Source: Asanoa sp. WMMD1127
Lineage (GTDB): Bacteria > Actinomycetota > Actinomycetes > Mycobacteriales > Micromonosporaceae
NCBI RefSeq assembly: GCF_029626225.1
Contig: NZ_JARUBP010000001.1
Span: 6,324,001 to 6,388,000 of the forward strand
Reading direction: 5' to 3'
DNA: 64,000 nt
Numbering within the stretch: the first letter of the stretch is position 1; every line of letters begins with the position of its first letter. Shown here piece after piece: positions 41,235 through 49,665 of this stretch. Under the pieces are notes generated by a model, which was given only the letters and a program-made list of their open reading frames with translations, was not told where the DNA came from and made no database searches. Made by a program: the position numbers and the translations under genes.

Positions 41235-44027
41235 ATGCGACTACCGAACCGCGCGAGACGGCTGGCGGGTGCCGCGACAGCGCTCCTGCTCGCCGGCACC
41301 CTGCCGCTGCTCAACGGCGTCCCCGCCGGCGCGCACCCCACACGTCCGGCCTGCGACCCCGACCCGCAGGCCCGCCTGGCCGACGTGCCGAGTCCGGAGT
41401 CGTTCTTCGGCTTCCCGCTCGGCCTCGGCCAGCCACGGGTCGTCACCAACGACGAGATCCGGCGGTACGTGGCCGCGGTCGACGCCGCGTCGGACCGCGT
41501 CGTCACCGGCACGATGACCACCAGCGTCAACGGGCAGCCGCTGCCCTACGCGATCGTCTCGGACCCCGCGCACGTCACCAAGTCGGGGCTGGCGGCGATC
41601 GCGGAGAACATCCGCGACCTGCGCGACCCGCGCACGATGGCGCCGTCCAAGGCGGCCCGGATCGCCAACAACGACCCGGCCATCGTCTACATCGCCGGCA
41701 ACGTCCACGGTGGCGAGACCAGCGGCGCCGACGCCGCGCTGAAGTCCCTCTACGAGCTGGCCGCCGGCCTGTCGTGCGACGTCCGCGACCGCAACGACAA
41801 CCTGCTCAACATCATCGTTCCGACGCAGAACCCGGACGGCCGCGACGCCCTCCGGCGGCAGAACGAGTACGGCTTCGACCTCAACCGCGACTGGTTCGCC
41901 CGCACCCAGCCGGAGACCGACGGCAAGATCGAGCTGCTCCGGAAGTATCCGCCGCAGGTCTTCGTCGACGCACACGAGATGGGCAGCCGGCGCTACTTCT
42001 TCCCACCGAACGCCGACCCGATCCACCACGAGATCGCCAGCGAGCCGGTCGACTGGATCAACCGGATCGGCGACGCCAACAAGGCCGCCTTCGGCTACAA
42101 CGGCGCCTGCACCGACACCGTGACCACCGAGTGCTACTTCAACTACGACGTCTACGACCTCTTCTACATGGGGTACGGCGACACCGTGCCCGCGGCCGGC
42201 TTCGGCGCGGCCGGCATGACCTACGAGAAGGGCAGCGCCTCGGCCGTCCAGGACCGGGTGCAGCAGCAGTTCAACACCCAGTGGGCGACGATCGGCTGGG
42301 CCTCGGCCAACAAGCGCGAGGTGCTGCGCGGCTGGTTCAAGGTCTGGAGCGACGCGCTGGCCGAGGGCCGGGCGGGCACGCTCGAGCCCAACGAGGTCGT
42401 GCAGCCCGACAACACGGTGCAGTTCCCGGTGCCGGACATCAAGATCAAGTCGTACTTCCTGCTGCCCGACCGCCAGCTCGCCGACGTGCGCAAGCTGGTC
42501 GAGCGGCTGCGCGCGATGGACGTCGAGGTCTACGAGGTCAAGGAGCCGGTCACCGTCCCCAACGCGCGGGTGTTCGGCGGCCGGTCCGCCGCCGACCTGA
42601 CCGTGCCGAAGGGCGCCTACTGGATTCCTATGGCCCAGCCGCAGAAGCACTGGATCCAGGCGACGCTCGGCGAGGACCCGTACGTGCCGTTCCCGTACTT
42701 CTACGACGTGTCGTCCTGGAGCAACCCGCTGCTGATGGGCATCGACACCATCTACACCGGTGACGACCTGCACCCCAAGGTGCAGCGGGTCGCGCGTCCG
42801 CAGGGCGGCAAGGCGGCCACGGCGCCCAAGGGCGGCTCCTACCAGTACCGGCTCGACTCGGCCAACGCGTCGGAGTTCACCTTCGCGCTGCTCGACGCGG
42901 GCGTCGCGGTCCGCCGTGACCTCGCGACCAACGTGGCCACGCTCCCCGAGGGCGGCCTGACGCGGGCGCTCGACGAGCGGGCCCGCGGCCTCGGCGTGAC
43001 GCTGAGCGCCAGCCGCAAGCCGCCGGTCGGTGATGCGGTCGACCTGCCCGACGTCGGCCTGTTCCGTGGCACCGGCGTCTCGACCACCTCCGGGTCCTAC
43101 GGCGAGGCCCGCTACGTGCTCGGCAGCCGCTGGGGCCTCGACCTCCAGCCGGTCACGACCGCCGACATCAACGACAACACGGCCGCGTTCACCGACCGCT
43201 CGGTGCTCCTGGTGCCCGACGGCAGCAGCCCGACCGGCGGCCTGACCGCGGCCGGCCAGCAGCACCTGCGCGACTGGGTGGCCGCCGGCAACACCTACAT
43301 CGGCCTGCGCCGGGAGGGCACCCGGGTGGCCCGGTCGGCCGGGCTCACCTCGACCACCGAGTTCGAGCCGCCGGAGGAGGCCGAATACACCGTGATCGGC
43401 TCGCACTTCCGGGTCGACGTCGACCACGCCAGCCCGGTCGCCGCGGGCCGGCCGGCCGAGGACTTCGAGTTCAACAACGAGGATCCGATCCTGACCGCGA
43501 GCACCACCGGCACCAACGTGCTCACCTACCCGACCGACGACACGTTCTGGCACAACGGCTTCACCGTCTCCGAGGACCTGCTCAAGGGGACCGCGGCGCT
43601 GGTCGACGAGCCGACGGGCGCCGGGCGGGCGGTGCTGTTCGCGTTCAACCCGCTGTTCCGGGCCTACAACGAGAGCGGCCTGCACCTGCTGGCCAACGCC
43701 GTGCTCTACCCGGAGGGGCAGTCGGTGGCCCGCAAGGCGGCGACCGCCGACCCGGCCCGGGCGGCCGCGGCGGCGCAGCCGGCGCCGGAGAACCTGGGCG
43801 GCGAGTGGCGACCCATCACCATTCGGGTCGCCGCGAGCGATCTGGCCCGCGTCAGGTCGGTCGTCACCGGTTACACCGACACCGCCCGGTTCAGCCAGGC
43901 CGGCGGCTCGGCGTCCGTGCTGATCCCCAACCCCGAAGGCCGGCTGGCCGACGAGCACCCGTACCTCCGCGACCTGGTCAGTGACCTGCGCGCGGCGGGG
44001 ATCCCGCTGCGGTCGGTGGTGGGCTGA
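41235..44027 (+). CDS. Secreted M14-family zinc carboxypeptidase
   Basis: A 930-residue exported peptidase. Residues 1-33 are a signal peptide ending GVPAGA. The M14 domain (about 70-380) has zinc ligands H158 and E161 in NVHGGETSG, and H247 in VDAHEMGS; NPDG (199-202) and NRDW (217-220) are the family's substrate-binding parts, and the catalytic Glu is probably in MTYEKGSAS. The rest (about 400-930) is an extra region with a possible glutamine-amidotransferase-like fold around 610-800. It would digest peptides outside the cell. It is a single-gene unit with its own promoter. Confidence 0.87.
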   Translation: MRLPNRARRLAGAATALLLAGTLPLLNGVPAGAHPTRPACDPDPQARLADVPSPESFFGFPLGLGQPRVVTNDEIRRYVAAVDAASDRVVTGTMTTSVNGQPLPYAIVSDPAHVTKSGLAAIAENIRDLRDPRTMAPSKAARIANNDPAIVYIAGNVHGGETSGADAALKSLYELAAGLSCDVRDRNDNLLNIIVPTQNPDGRDALRRQNEYGFDLNRDWFARTQPETDGKIELLRKYPPQVFVDAHEMGSRRYFFPPNADPIHHEIASEPVDWINRIGDANKAAFGYNGACTDTVTTECYFNYDVYDLFYMGYGDTVPAAGFGAAGMTYEKGSASAVQDRVQQQFNTQWATIGWASANKREVLRGWFKVWSDALAEGRAGTLEPNEVVQPDNTVQFPVPDIKIKSYFLLPDRQLADVRKLVERLRAMDVEVYEVKEPVTVPNARVFGGRSAADLTVPKGAYWIPMAQPQKHWIQATLGEDPYVPFPYFYDVSSWSNPLLMGIDTIYTGDDLHPKVQRVARPQGGKAATAPKGGSYQYRLDSANASEFTFALLDAGVAVRRDLATNVATLPEGGLTRALDERARGLGVTLSASRKPPVGDAVDLPDVGLFRGTGVSTTSGSYGEARYVLGSRWGLDLQPVTTADINDNTAAFTDRSVLLVPDGSSPTGGLTAAGQQHLRDWVAAGNTYIGLRREGTRVARSAGLTSTTEFEPPEEAEYTVIGSHFRVDVDHASPVAAGRPAEDFEFNNEDPILTASTTGTNVLTYPTDDTFWHNGFTVSEDLLKGTAALVDEPTGAGRAVLFAFNPLFRAYNESGLHLLANAVLYPEGQSVARKAATADPARAAAAAQPAPENLGGEWRPITIRVAASDLARVRSVVTGYTDTARFSQAGGSASVLIPNPEGRLADEHPYLRDLVSDLRAAGIPLRSVVG

Positions 44028-44126
44028 GACACCGCTGTGGTGGTCCCGGCCCCCGGTCGGGGCCACCACGGCACGTTATGACCACGGCCACGGTCGTGAG
44101 CCCTGAAGGCGAGATCCGCTCACCAC

Positions 44127-44132
44127 TACAAT
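44127..44132 (+). promoter_or_regulatory. -10 box upstream of the FIST gene
   Basis: TACAAT ends six bases before TTG 44139, the first possible start of the FIST gene. No clear -35 is seen. If transcription begins at 44139 the message is leaderless with a TTG start, or translation begins at GTG 44157 or 44163. Confidence 0.45.
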
Positions 44133-44138
44133 CGGTGG

Positions 44139-45347
44139 TTGTCTGACCACGCGCTCGTGGGGGTGAGCACCCTGACCAGCACCAAAGCCCGGCGCGGCGT
44201 CGGCACCGGCGAAGGTCCCGACGCCCGTCTGGCCACCGAGAAAGCCCTCGGCGAGGCATTACGGCCGCTCGAGGGGCAGCAACCCGATCTGATCCTGGTG
44301 TACGCGTCTGTCCGGTACGACCTGCCGACGGTGCTGAAGACCGTCAACGCGGCCGCCGGTTCGGCCGTCGTCGCCGGCGCCACCAGCTCCGGCCAGCTCC
44401 AGTCGGGCCGGCTCACGGAGCCCGGCGACGGCGTGGCCGTGCTGGCGCTCGCCGGTGGCGGCTACCGCTTCGGGCTCGGCCACGCCACGGGCCTGCAGGC
44501 CGACGCCACCAGCGCCGGCCGCGCGCTGGCCCGCGCGGCCCTCGACGCCGCCGGCCCGGTCCGCTCGCCGCACGAGGCGGTTCTGATCTTCTCCGACGGG
44601 CTGGCCGGCGACCAGCAGGAGCTGCTCAACGGCATCCACAAGGTGACCGGGTTCCAGATCCCGGTCATCGGCGGCGCGGCGGCCGACGACCGCCGGCTCG
44701 CGGAGACCTTCGTGTTCGCCGGCGACCGCGTGCTGCGCGACGCCGCCGTCGCCATCTGGATCGGCTCCGACCGGCCGCTGCGGGTGGTCGGCGGGCACGG
44801 CTGGCGGCCGACCAGCCTGCCGCTGATGCTCAGCGGCGTGGAGGGGCAGATCGTCAAGGAGCTCGGCGGCCGGCCGGCGCTCGAGGTGTTCTGGGAGAAC
44901 TTCCGCCCGCGCGGCGGCCCCGACACCACGCTCTACGAGCGGGCCGGCGGCTACCACTCCGAGCACGCGTTCGGGCTCATCCAGCCCGACGGCTCGCTGC
45001 TGATCCGGGGCGCGTTCATAGACGCCGACGGCAAGCTGCGCACGTTCTCGCCGATGCCGCCGTACTCGGCGGTCCAGGTGGTCTCGTGCGAGCCCGACGA
45101 CCTCCTCGAGGTCGGCGAGCAGGTGGTGGAGAGCGTCGTCGGCGACGAGGAGCCGGCCGTCGTGCTGGTCTTCGACTGCGTGGCCCGGCTCGACATCCTC
45201 GGCAAGCGCGGGCACGAGGAGGCCCGCCGGCTGCAGGAGGCGGCCGGCGGCGCGCCGACGTTCGGCTACTACACCTACGGCGAGTTCGCCCGCACCACCG
45301 GCGTCGCGGGCTACCACAACGCCACGATCGCCGCGATGGCGTTGTAG
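44139..45347 (+). CDS. FIST-domain signal sensor protein (FIST_N + FIST_C)
   Basis: About 402 residues with both FIST domains and nothing else. FIST_N (about 30-225) holds AVVAGATSSGQLQ and FQIPVIGGAAADD; FIST_C (about 235-385) holds VIAP-like ligand parts and ends GYYTYGEFARTTGVAGYHNA. FIST proteins are sensory modules; one branch (NosP) binds haem and nitric oxide. The next gene, four bases on, encodes a c-di-GMP enzyme, so this protein very likely feeds a signal to it. Start is TTG 44139, or GTG 44157 or 44163. No signal peptide: it is cytoplasmic. Confidence 0.85.
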   Translation: MSDHALVGVSTLTSTKARRGVGTGEGPDARLATEKALGEALRPLEGQQPDLILVYASVRYDLPTVLKTVNAAAGSAVVAGATSSGQLQSGRLTEPGDGVAVLALAGGGYRFGLGHATGLQADATSAGRALARAALDAAGPVRSPHEAVLIFSDGLAGDQQELLNGIHKVTGFQIPVIGGAAADDRRLAETFVFAGDRVLRDAAVAIWIGSDRPLRVVGGHGWRPTSLPLMLSGVEGQIVKELGGRPALEVFWENFRPRGGPDTTLYERAGGYHSEHAFGLIQPDGSLLIRGAFIDADGKLRTFSPMPPYSAVQVVSCEPDDLLEVGEQVVESVVGDEEPAVVLVFDCVARLDILGKRGHEEARRLQEAAGGAPTFGYYTYGEFARTTGVAGYHNATIAAMAL

Positions 45348-45351
45348 CCCG

Positions 45352-47679
45352 TTGGTCGCGTACGGGGACCCGCAGGCGCCCCGCTTCGAGTCCGAGGCGG
45401 AGTCGCTGCGGGCTGCCCTCTCCCGGGCGGAAGGGGCGGCCGCGGCCGCGTACCGCGACACGGCCCGCCTGATCCGGCTGCTGACGGTGATCGGCACGCC
45501 GTCGTCGCCCGGCCGGTTGATAGACCGCACGCTGACCGTGCTCTCCGAGGTGTTCGCGGCCGACGTCGTGTGCATCGCCGAGGCCGTCGACGACCGTTTG
45601 CTCGTCACCGCGTCCTGCGGGTTGCCCGAGGACGACCCGGCGTTCACCACCGGCTGGGCGCTCGGCCCGACGGCCCGCCGCGTCATCACGTCCGGTGGCG
45701 CCGCCGCGCGGCACGGCGTCGAGGCCGCCGACCTGCCGCCACCGCTGAGCGACGCGCACAACGCGTCCGCGGCCTGGATACCCCTGTCCGGTGTGGGCTC
45801 CGAGTTCGCCGGCGACCTGCTCGTCCTCTACCGCACCGGCGGCGACCTGTTCACGCCGGCCGACCTGCAGGTCCTGCTCTCGATGGCCTACCGGATGTAC
45901 TCGGCCGTCGAGGCCCGTGAACGCGGCGTCGCGATCGAGCGGCTCGCCCAGGCCGGCCCGGACCTGGCCCGCCACCTGGAGCTGGGCGCCCTGCTCGACG
46001 ACGCCGTGCTGCTGCTGCGCGAGCTGACCGGCACCGACGCGACCTGGATCCTGAGCGTGCGCGACGAGCTCGCCGAGGTGGCCGCCGCGGCCGAGACCGG
46101 CGCGGACACCGGCCGCCGGTGGCCGATGCCCGCCACCGAGCTGCCGGGCTGGCCACGGCTGGCGGCCGGCGAGGCTTACGTCGGGCCGGGCGCCAACAGC
46201 GAGGACCCGATGCTGCTGGTGCCGGTCATGCGGGACGACACGGTGATCGCCGTGCTGGCCGCCCGCGGGCAGCGGGCCCGGTCGTTCGGCAAGTCGTCGG
46301 TCGAGGTCGCGCAGGTGCTCGCCAGCTACCTGAGCGTCGCCATCAGCAACAGCGAGCTCTACCGCCGGCTCAAGGCCCGCGAGCAGGAGCTGCACCGGCG
46401 CGCGTCGCGTGACCCGCTGACCGGCCTGGCCAACCGGATGACGGCGGCGCAGCGGATCGACGAGACGCTGGCCGGCTCGCCGACCGGCGTGGCCGGCCTG
46501 CTCTTCTTCGACCTCGACAAGTTCAAGGCCGTCAACGACCGGCTCGGCCACGAGGCCGGCGACGAGCTCATCCAGCAGGTCGCGCAGCGGCTGCGCAAGG
46601 TCGTCCGGCCGGGTGACATGCTGGCCCGGTTCGGCGGCGACGAGTTCGTCCTGCTGATCAACGGCGCGTCGGACCTGACGGACCTGACCGACATGGGCCG
46701 CCGGATCCAGGTGGCGCTGGGCGACGCGTTCCCGCTGCGCGGCGAGCGGGTCGAGGTCACGGCGAGCATCGGCGCGGTGCTCGGCCGGCGTGGCACGGCG
46801 TCGGCCAGCGCGATGCTGCGCGACGCCGACGCCGCCATGTACGCGGCCAAGGCCCGCGGCAGCGGCCGGCTCGAGGTCTTCGACGACGAGGCGTCACACC
46901 GCTCGATCGACCGGCTCGACCTGCGTTCCGACCTGTCCGAGGCGCTCGAGCACGGCCAGCTCTCGGTGGTCTTCCAGCCGATGGTCGAGCTCAAGAGCAA
47001 CACGATCCGCTCGTTCGAGGCGCTGGCCCGGTGGCGGCACCCGGAGCGCGGCACCGTGCCGCCCGACGAGTTCATCCCGTTGGCCGAGGAGACCGGCGCG
47101 ATCGTCCCGATCGGCGCGTGGGTGCTCGACCAGTCCTGCCGGCAGCTCGCGGCGTGGCAGCGGGAGTTCCCCGAGGCGCACCTGACGATGAGCGTCAACA
47201 TCTCGGCCGTGCAGCTCGAGCGCGGCCACGGCGACCTGCTCGAGGTGATCCGGTCGACGGGCGTCGACCCGGCCGACATCTGGCTCGAGGTGACCGAGCA
47301 CATGGACACCGCCGAGGACATCTCGTCGCAGGTGGACGCGCTGCGCGACGCCGGCGTGCACTTCGCGCTCGACGACTTCGGGATGTCGTACTCCAGCCTC
47401 GCGTACCTGCAGCGGTTCCCGGTCGAAGGGTTGAAGATCGACCGGGCGTTCGTGGCCGCGATGAACGACGCCGCCGACAGCGGCCGCGGCATCGTCCGCG
47501 CCATCATGGCGGTGGCCGACTCGCTGTCGATGAAGGCGTTCGCCGAGGGCATCGAGGAGCCGGCCCAGCTCGACGCGCTGCTCGACCTGGGCTGCGGTTA
47601 CGGCCAGGGCCACCTGCTCTCACCGCCGCTGTCGGTCGAGCAGGCCACCGCCGCCCTGCGGGCCCAGCGCGACCGCTAG
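45352..47679 (+). CDS. GAF-GAF-GGDEF-EAL cyclic-di-GMP enzyme
   Basis: A 775-residue protein: short coiled coil (10-40), GAF (about 40-185), GAF (about 205-335), GGDEF (355-510), EAL (525-770). The cyclase motif is intact (RFGGDEF, Gly at about 428) and has an RxxD inhibitory site five residues before it (RPGD). The EAL motif (FEALARW, about 555), EVTEH, DDFG and KIDRAF are intact, so both synthesis and breakdown of c-di-GMP are possible. Start is TTG 45352, four bases after the FIST stop, with no ribosome site, implying coupling. Its TAG stop is inside the left end of the MITE-like element. Confidence 0.9.
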   Translation: MVAYGDPQAPRFESEAESLRAALSRAEGAAAAAYRDTARLIRLLTVIGTPSSPGRLIDRTLTVLSEVFAADVVCIAEAVDDRLLVTASCGLPEDDPAFTTGWALGPTARRVITSGGAAARHGVEAADLPPPLSDAHNASAAWIPLSGVGSEFAGDLLVLYRTGGDLFTPADLQVLLSMAYRMYSAVEARERGVAIERLAQAGPDLARHLELGALLDDAVLLLRELTGTDATWILSVRDELAEVAAAAETGADTGRRWPMPATELPGWPRLAAGEAYVGPGANSEDPMLLVPVMRDDTVIAVLAARGQRARSFGKSSVEVAQVLASYLSVAISNSELYRRLKAREQELHRRASRDPLTGLANRMTAAQRIDETLAGSPTGVAGLLFFDLDKFKAVNDRLGHEAGDELIQQVAQRLRKVVRPGDMLARFGGDEFVLLINGASDLTDLTDMGRRIQVALGDAFPLRGERVEVTASIGAVLGRRGTASASAMLRDADAAMYAAKARGSGRLEVFDDEASHRSIDRLDLRSDLSEALEHGQLSVVFQPMVELKSNTIRSFEALARWRHPERGTVPPDEFIPLAEETGAIVPIGAWVLDQSCRQLAAWQREFPEAHLTMSVNISAVQLERGHGDLLEVIRSTGVDPADIWLEVTEHMDTAEDISSQVDALRDAGVHFALDDFGMSYSSLAYLQRFPVEGLKIDRAFVAAMNDAADSGRGIVRAIMAVADSLSMKAFAEGIEEPAQLDALLDLGCGYGQGHLLSPPLSVEQATAALRAQRDR

Positions 47680-47845
47680 GGGGTGTCTCGTGGATCAGGG
47701 TGGTGCCCCGGCGAGGTCCAGGCGGCGTCCGGGCGTGCGCGGAGGTGGGTCGGATACCGGTGTTGTATCCGGCCCGGCTCCGCGTGCGGTCGGTCGTCGT
47801 CTGGGCCCGGCGGGGTGCCGGCATGATCCACGAGACACCCCCTAG
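47676..47845. mobile_element. MITE-like foldback element, 170 bp, with 22-bp terminal inverted repeats
   Basis: Ends 47676-47697 and 47824-47845 are perfect inverted repeats, each beginning CTAGGGGGTGTCTCGTG on its own strand. CTAG at both tips may be a target duplication. The interior is also partly palindromic, with GGATAC and GTATCC around the centre (about 47753-47770). No transposase is encoded. Ends with GGGTGTCTC resemble those of some IS5-group elements; that link is an inference. It lies exactly between two converging genes and supplies the stop codon of each. Confidence 0.75.
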
Positions 47846-48390
47846 ACCAGGGCCGAGCGGTCGATCGTGCCGTCGGCGGTGCGGGGGAAGCGGTCCAGGA
47901 CCGTGATCTCGCGCGGCACGCGCGGCGCGGCCACCCGGGCCGCCAGATAGTCGCGGAGCACCGTCGGGTCGGCCCGCCAGCCGGGCAGCAACGTCACGTA
48001 TCCGACCAGGACGGCGCCGGCCTCGTGCCGGCGGACCACCACGGCGCACTCGTCGACCTCGTCCGCCGCCGCCAACGCGGCCTCGGCCACTTCCGGGTCG
48101 GACCGGCCGCCGCGGATGCGGACGCTGGGCCGGCGGCGCTCCGGTGCGGGTCGGACGTGCGCCAACGGCACGCCCGCCGCGAGCGGCAGGGCCACGGACG
48201 GCGGAAGCCACAACGTGGTGTGCGGCGGCGGCGCCAGAACCCGCGTCGGGACCAGTCGCGGGTAGGTGGCGCGCAACAGGGCGCGGATCGCGCGCGGGTC
48301 GGCGTCGTCGGCCACGGGAATGTCCCGCTCCGCGGCCCATCGCCGGATGGCGGACAGCTCGTGCCCCCAGTCCCGCAGCAACGATCCCAT
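47842..48390 (-). CDS. Truncated adenylate-forming enzyme, C-terminal subdomain only
   Basis: A 182-residue protein. Its second half (about 95-182) matches the small C-terminal subdomain of acyl/aminoacyl-adenylating enzymes (PEVAEAALAAADEVDECAVV, ending FPRTADGTIDRSALV). The large ATP-binding domain is missing. The catalytic Lys of the A10 motif (PxxxxGKxDR) is replaced by Thr. The first half (LLRDWGHELSAIRRWAAERD) has no recognised domain. It cannot be an adenylating enzyme by itself and may be a remnant or an accessory. ATG 48390 is preferred; the frame extends to 48444. Its stop lies in the MITE. Confidence 0.65.
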   Translation of the reverse strand: MGSLLRDWGHELSAIRRWAAERDIPVADDADPRAIRALLRATYPRLVPTRVLAPPPHTTLWLPPSVALPLAAGVPLAHVRPAPERRRPSVRIRGGRSDPEVAEAALAAADEVDECAVVVRRHEAGAVLVGYVTLLPGWRADPTVLRDYLAARVAAPRVPREITVLDRFPRTADGTIDRSALV

Positions 48391-48548
48391 TCCCCGTGAC
48401 TCCCCTGTTGTGGCAAACGCCGGTAACTTTAGGTCACAGAGCAACTACGTTCAGACATCGCGCGGTTCGGCGTGTCCCGGTTAGTTCGACGGCTGTCACT
48501 GCCGACGCGGTAGGATCCGGCCGCAGGAGACTCACCGAGGAGGTCCGG

Positions 48549-49556
48549 GTGGCGTTTCGCGGCGACCGGCCGCGGATCGGCCAGGTCGCGCAGCTCGCGG
48601 GCGTCAGCGCGACCACGGTCTCGCACGCGCTCAACGGGCGCCGGCCGGTGTCGGCGGAGACCCGGCGGCGGATCATGGACGCGATCGCCGAGCTCGGCTA
48701 CCGGCCCAATGTGGTCGCCCGCGGCCTGCGCGCCGGCCGCAGCCTGACCGTGGGCCTGGTAATCCCCGACATCACCAACCCGTTCTATCCGGTCCTGGCC
48801 CGGGGCGTGCAGGACGTGCTCGGCCCGGCCGGCTACGACGAGATCATCACCAACACCAACGGCGTACGCGACCTCGAACGCGCCGCTCTCGACAAGATGA
48901 TCTCGCGACAGGTCGACGGTGTCGCGTTCGCGGTCTTCAACACGCACGCCGACGACCTGCAACCGGTGATCGACGCGCAGATCCCGGTGGTCCGGCTCGG
49001 TGGGCGGCAGAGCCAGCCCGGTGTCGACCTGGTGCACAGCGACGACGAGGGTGGCGCCCGCGAGGCGGTCCGCTACCTGCTCCACAGTGGATACCGCCGG
49101 ATCGCCTTCATCTGCGGGCCGGCGGCCGTGGGCCCGGCCGCGGAGCGGGTCGCCGGCTACCGCGCCGCGCTGGCCGAGGCCGGCGTCGGTCCACAGCAGA
49201 ACCTGGTGGTGCACACCGACTTCAGCCGGGCCGGCGGCGCGCACGGGGTCGAGAAGCTGATCCGGCAACGGAAGCGGCCCGACGCGGTGCTCTGCGCCAA
49301 CGACATGATGGCGATCGGCGCGCTCGACGCGGCCCGGGAGCGCGGTCTGCGGGTGCCGGACGACCTCGCGGTGATGGGCTTCGACGACATCGAGGCGGCC
49401 ACCCTGGTCACCCCGCAGCTGACCACGATCGCCAACCCGGCGCGGGAGATCGGCATGGCCTGCGCCCGGCTGCTGCTCGACCGGATCAACGGCGCGGCCG
49501 GCCCGCCGCACGAGCTGGTCATCCCGACCCGGCTCGTGCGCCGCCAATCCGCCTGA
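48549..49556 (+). CDS. LacI-family transcriptional regulator
   Basis: A 335-residue LacI/GalR regulator. The N-terminal helix-turn-helix and hinge are IGQVAQLAGVSATTVSHALN to RPNVVARGLRAG; the sugar-binding domain follows (LVIPDITNPFYPVLARGVQD, then VMGFDDIEAATLVTPQLTTI). It lies directly before a sugar ABC transporter operon, which it most likely represses. The GTG at 48549 has GAGGAGG five bases upstream. A TAGGAT box at 48511-48516 may be its -10. Confidence 0.9.
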   Translation: MAFRGDRPRIGQVAQLAGVSATTVSHALNGRRPVSAETRRRIMDAIAELGYRPNVVARGLRAGRSLTVGLVIPDITNPFYPVLARGVQDVLGPAGYDEIITNTNGVRDLERAALDKMISRQVDGVAFAVFNTHADDLQPVIDAQIPVVRLGGRQSQPGVDLVHSDDEGGAREAVRYLLHSGYRRIAFICGPAAVGPAAERVAGYRAALAEAGVGPQQNLVVHTDFSRAGGAHGVEKLIRQRKRPDAVLCANDMMAIGALDAARERGLRVPDDLAVMGFDDIEAATLVTPQLTTIANPAREIGMACARLLLDRINGAAGPPHELVIPTRLVRRQSA

Positions 49557-49577
49557 CGCTCGTCCATATAGAGGGTC

Positions 49578-49605
49578 TTGACTTCCATGGGATTGCGCGT
49601 AGATT
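49578..49605 (+). promoter_or_regulatory. Promoter of the sugar ABC transporter operon
   Basis: TTGACT (49578-49583) and TAGATT (49600-49605) are 16 bases apart, predicting a start near 49612. The AT-richer stretch just after it (49613-49630, including TCTTAACGATTTGC) is where the LacI protein might bind, but I see no good palindrome there. Confidence 0.55.
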
Positions 49606-49665
49606 GCCGGTCAGTCTTAACGATTTGCTAGCCCGATAGATCCCCTTCGTCCCGGGAGGGCAACC

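Noticed and set aside
47842-48390. Active acyl-CoA or amino-acid adenylating enzyme
   Set aside because: The large ATP-binding domain is absent and the A10 lysine is Thr.
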